From: Psychrobacter arcticus 273-4
GTDB lineage: Bacteria > Pseudomonadota > Gammaproteobacteria > Pseudomonadales > Moraxellaceae
Direction of reading: 5' to 3'
DNA: 64,000 bases
Assembly (NCBI RefSeq): GCF_000012305.1
Contig: NC_007204.1
Location: 1,054,001-1,118,000 of the forward strand
The position numbers and the translations under genes are program-made. Positions 27,935 through 37,445 of the stretch are shown here, one piece after another (position 1 is the first letter of the stretch; each line of letters begins with the position of its first letter). The notes beneath the pieces were generated by a model that saw nothing but the letters and a program-made list of their open reading frames with translations, was not told where the DNA came from and did not search any database.

Positions 27935-29176
27935 ATGACAGCAGCTATAGAAGGCACACCAGACGCGCCGGTATTATTCAGCACCGAGCCGACAGATTGT
28001 GGTCACCTTATTGGGATAATGACGTTAAATATGCCAAAGTCTCTTAATGCCCTGAGCGTTGAGATGTGTCAATTATTATCACAACAACTAGAGCAGTGGG
28101 AAGGTGATGATCAAGTGGTGGCATTGCTATTAAAAGGCGCAGGCGATAAGGCGTTTTGTGCAGGCGGTGATATTCGCAGGTTATATGACAGTATGTCAAC
28201 AACGGCGCCTATGCCGAACCCTTATGCGACCGATTTTTTTGGTCATGAATATAATCTCTATCGAAAAATGCACTTTTATCCCAAACCATTAATCTTGTGG
28301 GGCGACGGCATTATTATGGGTGGGGGTATGGGGTTGATGGCAGGCTGTAGCCATCGACTGGTCACTGAGCGTACCCGTTTTGCCATGCCTGAGATTACCA
28401 TTGGCTTATTCCCCGATGCGTCTGGCAGTTGGTTCTTACAGCGTATGCCTGCCAAAACAGGCTTATTTTTAGGACTGACAGGGGCGCAGTGTAATGGCAG
28501 CGATGCGCTACTGGTTAATCTTGCTGAATATGCGGTTGCTAGTAATGATTATGACGCCATCATGCAATGTCTGAAGCAAAGTGACTGGCAGACGACAGCT
28601 GATGCGGACAATAAAGAAAGCCATAAAGAAAATAACAACAGCGCCCATAGCATCGTGAGTCGAGCACTGGCGGCGCAGCCCGTTGCTGAACTGCCTGCTA
28701 GTAAGCTGGCACAGCATTGGCGTGCTATCCAGCAGCTGATGAACAGCGGCGGCTTGGGTGACATTGATGCGCTATTACAAAGTGATGAAGCCCTTACACA
28801 ACTTGATGCAGATTTTTCTGCCGACAGTTGGACACAGCGAGCCGTAGCAACCTATCGACATGGCTGCCCAGTGACTGCGGCGTTGACCTATGCGCTATAT
28901 CATAAGGTGACGGATTTATCGCTAGAGCAAGTCTTGTATCTAGAGACCAATGTTGCTGTACATTGTGCGGCTAACCCTGATTTTAAAGAAGGCGTAAGAG
29001 CGTTATTGATTGATAAAGATCGCAGCCCGCACTGGTCACGTACGTTAGCTGACTGCTTGAGCGTAGAGGGGCAAAACTATATCCAGCAGCACTTTACCAA
29101 TCCTTATGATAAAGGTGAGCATCCTTTAGATGATTGGCTTAGCAATGCAGCATTGGGTAATGAAGCGGTCCGCTAA
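27935..29176 (+). CDS. 3-hydroxyisobutyryl-CoA hydrolase
   Basis: A 413-residue crotonase-superfamily thioesterase releasing 3-hydroxyisobutyrate from its CoA ester in valine breakdown. FCAGGDIRRLYDS (about 74-86), WGDGIIMGGGMGLMAGCSHR (about 122-141) and FAMPEITIGLFPDASGSWFL (about 149-168) match the HIBCH family. The C-terminal half with LSLEQVLYLETNVA and FKEGVRALLIDKDRSPHW is also typical. A polar stretch (ADADNKESHKENNNS) near residue 225 is a probable flexible insertion. The preceding gap of 81 bp has no terminator. Confidence 0.9.
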   Translation: MTAAIEGTPDAPVLFSTEPTDCGHLIGIMTLNMPKSLNALSVEMCQLLSQQLEQWEGDDQVVALLLKGAGDKAFCAGGDIRRLYDSMSTTAPMPNPYATDFFGHEYNLYRKMHFYPKPLILWGDGIIMGGGMGLMAGCSHRLVTERTRFAMPEITIGLFPDASGSWFLQRMPAKTGLFLGLTGAQCNGSDALLVNLAEYAVASNDYDAIMQCLKQSDWQTTADADNKESHKENNNSAHSIVSRALAAQPVAELPASKLAQHWRAIQQLMNSGGLGDIDALLQSDEALTQLDADFSADSWTQRAVATYRHGCPVTAALTYALYHKVTDLSLEQVLYLETNVAVHCAANPDFKEGVRALLIDKDRSPHWSRTLADCLSVEGQNYIQQHFTNPYDKGEHPLDDWLSNAALGNEAVR

Positions 29177-29287
29177 CTATATATTTAACAACTGATTTAA
29201 GCCAACTTAACTGGATTAAGTGACTGGATTAAGTGAAATCTGAAAAACTAAAACTAATTGCACAATCAATCATCAAGGAGCGATGAG

Positions 29288-30253
29288 ATGGCTACAAACG
29301 ATAAAGGCTCAAGTAATACAACTACGACTGATAATGACGGTACTACAGCAAAGCCAAATATCGCCTTTATCGGACTTGGTAATATGGGCGGCCCAATGGC
29401 AGAAAACTTGTTAAAGGCAGGTTATACGCTATCGGTTTATGATTTATCTGCAGAGGCGACCGCGCGCTTGCAACAAGCGGGTGCCAATATAGCAAACAGT
29501 CCTAAAGACGCTGCCCAAAATGCCCAAGTGGTTATCAGCATGTTACCCGCAGGCAAGCACGTCCATTCTGTCTATTTAGGAGAAGATCGCTCTAAGGGTT
29601 TACTTGCAGACTTACCAAAAGGTACTTTGGTGATTGATAGCAGTACGATAGCCGCCGCTGACGCAAGGAAGGTAGCAGAAGCTGCGAGTAAGCTTGGTAT
29701 CGACTTCTTAGATGCGCCAGTCTCTGGTGGTACAGGCGGTGCCATCGCTGGTACGCTAACCTTTATCGTTGGTGGTAGCGACGACGCATTCGCTAAAGCT
29801 GAGCCGATACTGGCTGTCATGGGCAAAAACATCTTTCATGCAGGCGAGCATGGTGCAGGACAAGTTGCAAAAATCTGTAATAACATGCTGCTTGGGATTT
29901 TGATGGCAGGAACGGCAGAAGCGATTAATCTGGGCGTCAAAAACGGTCTCGACCCGAAAGTGCTATCCGATATCATGCTGCAAAGCTCAGGCCGTAACTG
30001 GACGCTAGAGGTCTATAACCCTTATCCGCAAGTGATGGAAAACGTCCCATCGAGTAATGGCTATCAAGGTGGCTTTATGAGTAAGCTGATGCAAAAAGAC
30101 CTTAACCTTGCTATGCAGACTGCTCAAGATACCAATGTTGAGACACCAATGGGCGCTAAAGCAACCGAGCTTTATGCCGCGCATACCGTTGAGAATGGCG
30201 ACAGAGATTTTTCTAGCATTATGGCGCGTTACGACAGCTCTGTATTGTCTTAA
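29288..30253 (+). CDS. mmsB: 3-hydroxyisobutyrate dehydrogenase
   Basis: A 321-residue NAD-dependent dehydrogenase that makes methylmalonate semialdehyde for MmsA. The Rossmann motif FIGLGNMGGPMAENLLKAG starts at about residue 27, after a 25-residue Asn/Thr-rich N-terminal extension unusual for the family. DAPVSGGTGGAIAGTLTFIVGG (about 142-163) is the substrate-binding signature and GAGQVAKICNNMLL holds the catalytic Lys (about 197). Start at 29288 follows AAGGAG by 7 bp. It ends the operon at the terminator 30267-30316. Confidence 0.93.
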   Translation: MATNDKGSSNTTTTDNDGTTAKPNIAFIGLGNMGGPMAENLLKAGYTLSVYDLSAEATARLQQAGANIANSPKDAAQNAQVVISMLPAGKHVHSVYLGEDRSKGLLADLPKGTLVIDSSTIAAADARKVAEAASKLGIDFLDAPVSGGTGGAIAGTLTFIVGGSDDAFAKAEPILAVMGKNIFHAGEHGAGQVAKICNNMLLGILMAGTAEAINLGVKNGLDPKVLSDIMLQSSGRNWTLEVYNPYPQVMENVPSSNGYQGGFMSKLMQKDLNLAMQTAQDTNVETPMGAKATELYAAHTVENGDRDFSSIMARYDSSVLS

Positions 30254-30266
30254 AACATCAAAAACA

Positions 30267-30316
30267 CAACTAAAAAAGGTCTGCATTATAATAATAGTGC
30301 AGACCTTTTTTAGTTG
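30267..30316. terminator. Bidirectional terminator between mmsB and iclR-type gene
   Basis: Perfect 19-bp stem (CAACTAAAAAAGGTCTGCA with its complement), 12-nt loop, with A6 and T6 tracts within the arms; serves both convergent genes. Confidence 0.88.
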
Positions 30317-30338
30317 TTTCTGGCTTATATGAGCGCAT

Positions 30339-31097
30339 TTAACTTGGCAGCTCATAGACGAGCGACTGAATATCTTGCGCCGCTTTTTGTAGTCGTGGGA
30401 CATGGGCTAATAGATCATCTAAAGATACCCGTATAGTCGGCGCATGAAGATACAGCGAAGCAAGGTAGCGTGATTTTCTATCCCGTATCGGTACGGCGAT
30501 TGCTACCATCTCAGAGATAAACTCTTCATTGTCGATACCAATGCCTGTTTCAGCGATACGATCAAGCTCAGCGTTTAATGCATCGATATCAGTGATGGTG
30601 TTTTTGGTAAACTTATCTAATGATAAATTTTGCAGTATTTTGTTGCGACTTGCACTTGATAGCTGACTCAAATAAAGCTTGCCGGTAGCAGTACACCACA
30701 TGGGTGATTTTGCGCCCACTGGCAAATAAATCTGTATTGGCAAGGTCGTTTTTGCGCGATTGGTGTAGATCATATTCATCTGATAAGGAACACCGATACC
30801 GCAGGTCTCTTTGAGCTCATCGACCAGTTTTTGCAAAATCATTTGCCGCTCATTAAAGAACAGTCGCTGCTGCCAAAGCTCAACACCCAAATTGCGTACC
30901 CGCTTGCCCGGTATAATACCGCCGCCAATGTCAATCGTCACAAACCCTTCATCGACCAGATTTTGAATCAATCGATGAATGGTTGGCTTTGGAATATCAA
31001 GCTCTTGCGATAGTTCAAGTGGCGAGAGCGGTTTTGAAGCATAAGATACTGCCTCGATAATCTCTAGCACACGGGTAATCGATGATACTTTGGGCAT
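30339..31097 (-). CDS. IclR-family transcriptional regulator
   Basis: A 252-residue regulator. The N-terminal winged helix (LSPLELSQELDIPKPTIHRLIQNL, about 24-47) is followed by the IclR effector domain with the conserved ATGKLYLSQLS (about 135-145) and DNEEFISEMVAIAVPIRD (about 187-204). It lies convergent to the valine-degradation genes and is a plausible controller of them, although no operator site was identified; this link is inference from position. Full length. Confidence 0.9.
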   Translation of the reverse strand: MPKVSSITRVLEIIEAVSYASKPLSPLELSQELDIPKPTIHRLIQNLVDEGFVTIDIGGGIIPGKRVRNLGVELWQQRLFFNERQMILQKLVDELKETCGIGVPYQMNMIYTNRAKTTLPIQIYLPVGAKSPMWCTATGKLYLSQLSSASRNKILQNLSLDKFTKNTITDIDALNAELDRIAETGIGIDNEEFISEMVAIAVPIRDRKSRYLASLYLHAPTIRVSLDDLLAHVPRLQKAAQDIQSLVYELPS

Positions 31098-31742
31098 ATA
31101 GATGACTCAGTAAGAATAAAAAATAAAGCAGATAACGCACAGCGTAAGATAGTAGAACAACCCTACAGCATAGGGCGCAATAATAAAGGCATAATACTAA
31201 AAGCGCATAAGCATAAAGAGATATGGCTATTGGCTTAGTTACTCTAATTTAGCACAATAACGTTCTTAAACAAGTACATATATCATTATATAGCAGTGCC
31301 TTTAAGTTGCGTACGTTTATGTCAAAATTATCTGAGAATTATTGAGGTTTTTGAGCAATATTAGATACGTTCCGTCACAAAGCACAACAATCTGTAGTAA
31401 TTAACTCTATAACTGTAATTGAGTTAATTCTGTACATGCTTCATCATAAAGAAATATTTTGTAATACCTTTACATGAGCGTTAAGCATTCAAATATTCAT
31501 GTGTAGGCTGCACAGTGGCTTTAAGAGCATTGTGTAACAAGAGAGCGAAGTTTTGCGGGTTGGTGTAGTAATTATTACAATAACTATGCAATCTTTACAT
31601 AATGGCAAATAAAAGGTGCGTCTTTAGGGGTGACTTTTTGAGTCAAAATTGTTTTAATCCTCGCATCAAAATGATTGTTTAAAAAAAGCTGAATTGTCAT
31701 TTTTTTATGGACGATTTATTTCACACTTTAGGAGAGTATTTT
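31098..31742. other. 645-bp AT-rich gap upstream of the outer-membrane protein
   Basis: No ORF, RNA gene or repeat element recognised. It presumably holds the iclR promoter on one side and the porin-like gene's promoter and long leader on the other. Confidence 0.45.
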
Positions 31743-32567
31743 ATGAAACTTATTCAATTAACAGCAATTTCTGCTGCGGTTTTGGCATCAAGTGCGGCAT
31801 TAGCAGCTGAGCCAGTTATCATTGTTGACAGTAATGATGCTGTTGTATACGAAGCTGAGCCAGTAGCGGTTGCTTATCAAGCAGACGCTGGTTATGCCTA
31901 CAATGCAGATGCTGGCGTGTTACGTAACACAACTGGCGCGGTCGTTGGTGGTACTAAGACTTTCTTCCAAACTGTTACTCATCCAGCATCAGTTAGTGCT
32001 GAAGTTGGTACATTAGGTTACGGTGCTAGCGTAGGTTATTCACTTAACGACAAGACTGAACTACAAGCTGGTTGGGCAGGTGGCGATGTTGCTGATTTAT
32101 TCGGCGGTGACTTTGATGCAAATGATGTAAACTATGACGTTGATACTGATTTCAGTAACCCATATCTAGGCGTACAGTTACGTCCTATGGCGAACTGGTT
32201 TACAGTAGGTGCTGGTATCATTGTTCCTGATAACGAAATTAACGTAACTGCTAATACTAAAGATGGTTTTTACAAGATTGATGGCCAACAGTATGCAGAA
32301 GCAGATGTTGGTACTTTAAAAGGTACTATTGAGCACCGTAATAAGTTAGCGCCTTATGCTACTATCGGCTTCCGTCCTAATATCACCAATAACTTTGGTT
32401 TATTTGGCGAGCTAGGTGCAGCATATATGGGTAAGACCGATGCTACGGTTGTAGCTTCTGGAGCTGATTTACAAAATGCTGCAGAAAAGGCTGAGAAAGA
32501 ACTAGAAGACAAAAACTTGTTAGAGTGGTTACCAATCGTTAAGCTTGGTGCAACTTACCGCTTCTAA
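31743..32567 (+). CDS. Outer-membrane beta-barrel protein
   Basis: A 274-residue exported protein. Signal peptide residues 1-22 (ISAAVLASSAALA | AEP). The mature part alternates polar and hydrophobic residues typical of a small barrel (VGTLGYGASVGYSLN, PYLGVQLRPMANWFTVGAG, LAPYATIGFRPN, FGLFGELGAAYMG) and ends in Phe (KLGATYRF), the usual BAM signal. Asp-rich segments likely form loops. I do not recognise the precise family. The start at 31743 has AGGAG upstream; the 12 preceding in-frame codons are not part of the signal peptide. Confidence 0.82.
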   Translation: MKLIQLTAISAAVLASSAALAAEPVIIVDSNDAVVYEAEPVAVAYQADAGYAYNADAGVLRNTTGAVVGGTKTFFQTVTHPASVSAEVGTLGYGASVGYSLNDKTELQAGWAGGDVADLFGGDFDANDVNYDVDTDFSNPYLGVQLRPMANWFTVGAGIIVPDNEINVTANTKDGFYKIDGQQYAEADVGTLKGTIEHRNKLAPYATIGFRPNITNNFGLFGELGAAYMGKTDATVVASGADLQNAAEKAEKELEDKNLLEWLPIVKLGATYRF

Positions 32568-32615
32568 TTTAATAACCGTTTAAATACTGTTGTTAAAAGA
32601 AGAATGTGTACAGAG

Positions 32616-32642
32616 AACGACCCTTTTCAGGGTCGTTTTTTT
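32616..32642 (+). terminator. Terminator of the outer-membrane protein gene
   Basis: Stem AACGACCC / GGGTCGTT, 6-nt loop, followed by T7. Confidence 0.88.
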
Positions 32643-32695
32643 ATGTCTAATATAAAGTAAGAAGTGTTGTTTTCCACTAGGGTTGTTAGATTTTT

Positions 32696-33400
32696 TCAAT
32701 AAATAATGACGGTCTGCTGCAATGGAATAACAGCAATACGATAATTACTATTATCGTCAGTCATAGTAAGCAAAGGCAGAGTTTCTGCAGGCTGATTGAG
32801 TAAATCAGGAATCATAGCGGAATAATCCATGCCTAAACCTTGGGCAAGCGTGTATTGATGTATCTTGATAAAACTCTCTTTTATTTGCCACAGCCATCTT
32901 ATGGCAGAGTTACGCTGTATCGTTGGTAATGCTTGCAAGGTAGCCAGCTCTTTTGGATGATAAAAACGCTTAGCCACCTGCCATTTCACCGCATTGACTT
33001 CGATATCAATACCCGATGCACGATGGCGACTGATAATGACAGCGACCTTGACGTATGGTGTATCCAAGTTTTCTATAGCATTTTGCATTCGAGTAGCATT
33101 TTTACTACTGCCACTGGTATGGCTAAAACACACATAATATTGGCTATGGGTTAATCGATAAGGGAAGCTGGATTCATCTAAACTATCGGTGATAGATAGT
33201 TTTTTGAGCAATGCCAGTAATAATAGCCGTACGCCTGCACGTTGCTGCTGGCGCTGACTATAAGCAATTTGAGGTGTTGATAAACAGGTACTGGCTTTTT
33301 GATTATGATAGAGGGCGCGCACTTGAGCAGTCGCACACCATGTCATCGTTTTAGTGTCGAGCTCGGTATAGTGAATATCGTGTAGCATTAAGTTTTGCAT
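32696..33400 (-). CDS. 4'-phosphopantetheinyl transferase (Sfp-type)
   Basis: A 234-residue enzyme that adds the phosphopantetheine arm from CoA to carrier proteins. The magnesium-binding motif is GIDIEV (Asp and Glu, about 133-138) and the second motif is WLWQIKESFIKI (about 169-180), both in the usual spacing after FYHPKEL. A segment between about 80 and 120 (FSHTSGSSKN ... RMQNAIEN) is longer than in typical family members. A MITE-like element ends 13 bp upstream of the start codon, replacing normal leader sequence; a ribosome site is weak. Confidence 0.85.
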   Translation of the reverse strand: MQNLMLHDIHYTELDTKTMTWCATAQVRALYHNQKASTCLSTPQIAYSQRQQQRAGVRLLLLALLKKLSITDSLDESSFPYRLTHSQYYVCFSHTSGSSKNATRMQNAIENLDTPYVKVAVIISRHRASGIDIEVNAVKWQVAKRFYHPKELATLQALPTIQRNSAIRWLWQIKESFIKIHQYTLAQGLGMDYSAMIPDLLNQPAETLPLLTMTDDNSNYRIAVIPLQQTVIIY

Positions 33401-33413
33401 AGTCTTTATATTA

Positions 33414-33551
33414 TATAGTTGAAATACTTTAAAGTCGCTACAGTACTACTGGTGTAAATTTTTTGCAGCCTCTGTCTGCGTAGGCACAGCAAGCAAGAAA
33501 AATTTGCACCAGTAGTACGTGTTGTATCGATATTACTTTTCACCGACTATA
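33414..33551 (+). repeat. MITE-like element, sub-type I (138 bp), at the PPTase start
   Basis: Ends TATAGTTGAAATACTTTAAA / CTTTTCACCGACTATA; arms TACTACTGG / CCAGTAGTA pair perfectly. Its left end is only 13 bp from the PPTase ATG. Confidence 0.9.
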
Positions 33552-33596
33552 GAAACTGATGGTTTATATCGCGATTCATCTTAGGTAACAAAAAGC

Positions 33597-33629
33597 AAAA
33601 AGCCCAACAATAGGCTTGCTGGGCTTTTT
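33597..33629 (-). terminator. pal terminator
   Basis: Stem AAAAAGCCCA / TGGGCTTTTT, 13-nt loop; on the minus strand it is followed by T-rich sequence. It lies 28 bp past the pal stop. Confidence 0.85.
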
Positions 33630-33657
33630 CATACTTATAATATCTTATACTATATGC

Positions 33658-34176
33658 TTAGTAAGACAGTTCAGCACGGCGGTTTTGGGCATAAGCATCT
33701 TCGTTCGTACCGGCAGCAGCAGGACGCTCTTCGCCATAGCTGATGACACGGATGTTATTTGCTGCAACGCCTTGAGCAGCAAGATAATCACGTGCTGCTT
33801 GGGCACGGCGCTCACCCAATGCGATGTTATATTCACGACTACCGCGCTCATCGGTATGACCAGCAATAACCACACCCGCTGATGGGTTAGATTTTAACAG
33901 ATCTGCATGTTGGTTTAAGACGCCCGCAGATTGTGAAGTGATCTCACTGCTGTCAAAGGCAAAGTATACAACGGCTTGGATGTTTTCAGCACCGCTGATG
34001 ACTGCGTTTGAGTTGTCAACGATGACCGCACCAGTGTAGCCAACTTGACCACCTGGGATACCTAGTGGAGCCACGACCACTTCAGAAATAGCGCGCTTGG
34101 TAGCACAACCTGAGGCTAGAACAACGGCGCTTGATAATACAGCGAGGGCAGCGATTTTTGAAAAACTGGTTGACAT
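33658..34176 (-). CDS. pal: Peptidoglycan-associated lipoprotein Pal
   Basis: A 172-residue outer-membrane lipoprotein of the Tol-Pal system. The lipobox is LASGC (Cys about 24). The C-terminal OmpA-like domain has FAFDSSEI, NPSAGVVIAGHTDERGS (about 100-116), YNIALGERRAQAARDYL and ISYGEERP, all contacts for peptidoglycan. I start at 34176, with GGAGC 7 bp upstream, rather than an in-frame codon 4 residues earlier. tolB is not beside it: upstream is a 500-bp gap with a MITE-like element and then pepN on the other strand. Confidence 0.93.
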   Translation of the reverse strand: MSTSFSKIAALAVLSSAVVLASGCATKRAISEVVVAPLGIPGGQVGYTGAVIVDNSNAVISGAENIQAVVYFAFDSSEITSQSAGVLNQHADLLKSNPSAGVVIAGHTDERGSREYNIALGERRAQAARDYLAAQGVAANNIRVISYGEERPAAAGTNEDAYAQNRRAELSY

Positions 34177-34450
34177 AATAAGCTCCAAAAATTGTAATGA
34201 ATTACATTTGTTGTTATAAACTGCTTATGATAAAACTTAGGCAATTGCTATCTATAATATACTAAATGTTACTTTATGTAAGTACTATTACTGTAAATAA
34301 TTCTAGAGTTTACAAATAGATATAATGCGTATTACGCCAAGATTTACGTCATTATATAGGGATTCTTATCATCGTTACCTTTCTTATTTTAATTTATCAG
34401 CACCCTTGAAATTTGGCGCCTTAGGTCAATGTAGCTAGATATTGTGACAG

Positions 34451-34588
34451 TATAGTCGGTGAAAAGTAATATCGATACAACACGTATTGCTGGTGCAAAT
34501 TTTTCTTGCTTGCTGTGCCTACGCAGACAGAGGCTGCAAAAAATTTACACCAGCAATACTGTAGCGACTTTAAAGTATTTCAACTATA
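34451..34588 (-). repeat. MITE-like element, sub-type I (138 bp), upstream of pepN
   Basis: Reverse orientation. Starts TATAGTCGGTGAAAAGTA, ends TAAAGTATTTCAACTATA, with the family core. Confidence 0.9.
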
Positions 34589-34614
34589 GCTAAGTGTTGC
34601 TTAAGTCTTGTTGT

Positions 34615-34650
34615 AAAGGCTGTTATAAAGGCTGTTATAAAGGCTGTTAT
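34615..34650 (+). repeat. Three 12-bp tandem repeats before pepN
   Basis: AAAGGCTGTTAT occurs three times head to tail, 26 bp after the MITE-like element and 35 bp before the pepN start. It lies within the 5' leader and could vary by slippage. Confidence 0.85.
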
Positions 34651-34685
34651 AAATATAACCATCATAAAAACCAATAGGAATCTAT

Positions 34686-37334
34686 ATGTCTACCGCTGAA
34701 AACGATGCGCAAATTATCAATGCTGAAATGCCTGATGTACCTCTCCATGCGCCTAATAAAATCAATTTAAAAGACTATCAAAAGCCAAGCTTCGATGTTG
34801 AAACTGTCAGCTTAGATATCAAGTTATTTGAAGACCATGCACAGGTAGACAGTATTCTAAAGATGGTCCGTCAAAGCGCAGGCGACATCGTTTTATTTGG
34901 TGAAGATTTAGAGCTGTTGGCTCTGACGATGAATGGTGAGGCATTGACAGCTGAGCGCTATGAGCAGTCAGCAGGTAAGCTTACGATTAGTGATGCCCCT
35001 GATGAGGTAACATTGGCGATTCAAGTACGTATTTGCCCACAAACCAATACCGCGCTTGAAGGCTTTTATATGGCGGGCAGTGGTGATGATAGGATGTTTG
35101 TCACCCAGTGCGAGCCGGAAGGTTTCCGTAAAATCACCTTTTATCCAGACCGCCCTGACGTACTCGCGATATTTACCACTCGCCTTGAAGCAGATAAGCG
35201 CTATCCAACGCTATTGGCCAATGGTAATTTGGTCGAAGCGGGGGACATGATTGATGCCCCAAACCGCCATTATGCGATTTGGCATGATCCAACCAATAAG
35301 CCAAGCTATCTGTTTGCTTGTGTGGTTGCGGATTTAGATGTGTTGACTGATAGCTATACAACCAGCGAAGGTCGAGAAGTCTTGCTTGAAGTATATGCAA
35401 AGTCTGCTGACATCGATAAGTGTGATGTCGGTATGCAAGCGCTCAAAGATTCGATGCAATGGGATGAGGTCAATTACGGCCGTGCTTATGACCTAGATCG
35501 TTATATGATCGTTGCGGTCAGTCAATTCAATATGGGTGCGATGGAAAACAAAGGGCTAAATATCTTTAATACTGCCTGTGTATTATCAAGCCCCGAAACG
35601 ACGACGGATACCCGTAGTTTTAGCGTAAAAGCCATTATCGCCCATGAGTATTTCCATAATTGGACGGGCAATCGGATTACTTGTCGTGATTGGTTTCAGC
35701 TGTGCCTAAAAGAAGGTTTTACTGTCTACCGTGATCAGTCGTTTTCAGCGGATCAGCAATCAAGTGCGGTGCAGCGTATCGATGATGTCGCCACTTTGCG
35801 CGCCCATCAATTTGCAGAGGATGCAGGACCACTTGCGCATCCTGTGCGTCCTGAGAGCTTTGTTGAAATTAATAACTTTTATACCACCACCGTTTATGAA
35901 AAAGGCGCTGAAATTGTCCGTATGATTGCCAATACCTTGGGAGCAGATCATTTCCGAAAAGGTACCGATGAGTATTTCCGTCGTTATGACGGGCAAGCAG
36001 TGACCGTTGAAGATTTCTTATCGGCGCTTAGTATTACTAATAGTAAGGTGGAAGACTTTATTGATTGGTATCGTCAGCCAGGTACGCCAGTAGTGTCCGG
36101 TCATCAAGACTATGATAGCGCCACACAGACATTGACCATTACGTTGAGTCAGCAGACCCGCCATGTCAGCGGCTTTGATGCGCCAAAACCGTTGCCAATT
36201 CCAGTCGCAACGGCGTTATTTGATAAAGAAAGTGGCAAAATTATGGCTGAGCGTATGTTGCTATTAGACCAAGCCACACAAACCTTTACTTTTGAAGGGA
36301 TAAGTGCTGCGCCTGTGGTGTCTTTGCTGCGTGATTTTAGTGCACCGGTACAGCTGAATTATGACTATCAAGATGAAGATTTGGCTTTTTTACTCAAACA
36401 TGAAACCAATGGCTTCAATCGCTGGCAAGTGACACAAATGCTGGTCAACCGTATTTTATTGCCCAACCAAGGTACAAAAAGCGACCCTGATGTCTATCTA
36501 GCGGCATTAGCGCAGACATTGCCTGTGCTGGCAAGCGAGGATGCGATGCTGGCGGCGCGTTTACTTGATATCCCATCAGCGCAGGAGCTGGCGGCTGCTA
36601 TTCTTAAAGATTATGATCCAGAGTTGGTCAAAGCGCAGCGTGAAGGCTTGTATCAGCAGCTGGCGGAGGCGTTAAAAGATCAATGGGAAGTACTTTATAA
36701 ACAGCTGCCCTTGCAGTCTTATGAAGACAGTGCAGAAGCGCGCGGCACAAGGGCGCTACGTAATGTGGTGCTTGATATGGCATTGACAGCGAACGTGGAA
36801 GGCGCTGGAGAATGGGCGCAACAGCAGTATGATAATGCCAGTTGTATGACGGAACGTTTTGGGGCACTAAAAGCCATGGTGAATCATCAAGTGGTAAATG
36901 CTGATGAATATTTGGCAGAATTTTATGAGCGTTTTCAAGCGGATGATTTGGTCATTGATTTGTGGTTTAGTGTGCAAGCATCTGCTGACAACGTCAATGC
37001 TGATGTCATAAAATCATTACTAGAACATGTGGATTTTGATTGGAATACCCCCAATCGCGTGCGTTCAGTAATCAGCGCTTTTACTTCGCAGCCAACAGCA
37101 TTGTGGACGCAAGAAGGTTTGGATATCTATACAGACGTAATTAAGAAGCTGGATGACTCCAATCCTATGATAGCTTCGCGGTTATTACAAGTATTGGCAC
37201 GTTGGAATACGTTAGCTGAGCCACGCCGTCAAATGGCACATGTGCAACTGCTTGATGTGCAGCAGCAAGTATCCTCCAAGCATGTGCATGAGAGCCTAAA
37301 TAGTGTATTGGGTACAGCGACTGAAGAGGGTTAA
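34686..37334 (+). CDS. pepN: Aminopeptidase N (M1 metallopeptidase)
   Basis: An 882-residue zinc aminopeptidase. GAMENKGLNIFN (about 285-296) binds the substrate N terminus, HEYFHNWTGNR (about 321-331) is the zinc motif HExxH followed by the Glu in LKEGFTVYRD (about 344), and TTVYEKGAEIV holds the catalytic Tyr (about 403). The length and the C-terminal helical domain match E. coli-type PepN. It ends at a shared terminator with convergent DAHP synthase. Confidence 0.95.
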   Translation: MSTAENDAQIINAEMPDVPLHAPNKINLKDYQKPSFDVETVSLDIKLFEDHAQVDSILKMVRQSAGDIVLFGEDLELLALTMNGEALTAERYEQSAGKLTISDAPDEVTLAIQVRICPQTNTALEGFYMAGSGDDRMFVTQCEPEGFRKITFYPDRPDVLAIFTTRLEADKRYPTLLANGNLVEAGDMIDAPNRHYAIWHDPTNKPSYLFACVVADLDVLTDSYTTSEGREVLLEVYAKSADIDKCDVGMQALKDSMQWDEVNYGRAYDLDRYMIVAVSQFNMGAMENKGLNIFNTACVLSSPETTTDTRSFSVKAIIAHEYFHNWTGNRITCRDWFQLCLKEGFTVYRDQSFSADQQSSAVQRIDDVATLRAHQFAEDAGPLAHPVRPESFVEINNFYTTTVYEKGAEIVRMIANTLGADHFRKGTDEYFRRYDGQAVTVEDFLSALSITNSKVEDFIDWYRQPGTPVVSGHQDYDSATQTLTITLSQQTRHVSGFDAPKPLPIPVATALFDKESGKIMAERMLLLDQATQTFTFEGISAAPVVSLLRDFSAPVQLNYDYQDEDLAFLLKHETNGFNRWQVTQMLVNRILLPNQGTKSDPDVYLAALAQTLPVLASEDAMLAARLLDIPSAQELAAAILKDYDPELVKAQREGLYQQLAEALKDQWEVLYKQLPLQSYEDSAEARGTRALRNVVLDMALTANVEGAGEWAQQQYDNASCMTERFGALKAMVNHQVVNADEYLAEFYERFQADDLVIDLWFSVQASADNVNADVIKSLLEHVDFDWNTPNRVRSVISAFTSQPTALWTQEGLDIYTDVIKKLDDSNPMIASRLLQVLARWNTLAEPRRQMAHVQLLDVQQQVSSKHVHESLNSVLGTATEEG

Positions 37335-37375
37335 GTCTGTCGTCTTAGAAATCTAAAATTATAAGTTTTAAAATC

Positions 37376-37415
37376 AAAAAGCCCGTCTGACAATCTAGTG
37401 TCAAACGGGCTTTTT
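37376..37415. terminator. Bidirectional terminator between pepN and DAHP synthase
   Basis: Stem AAAAAGCCCGT / ACGGGCTTTTT with inner TGAC / GTCA pairing. A and T tracts allow both directions. Confidence 0.88.
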
Positions 37416-37445
37416 AATAAATAGCTATTATTGGATAAGCAGCTA

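Larger units (their letters stand above)
34177..34685. other. 510-bp gap between pal and pepN
   Basis: Contains a MITE-like element (34451-34588) and a 12-bp triplicate (34615-34650). Outside these, nothing coding is visible; no trace of tolB. Confidence 0.5.
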
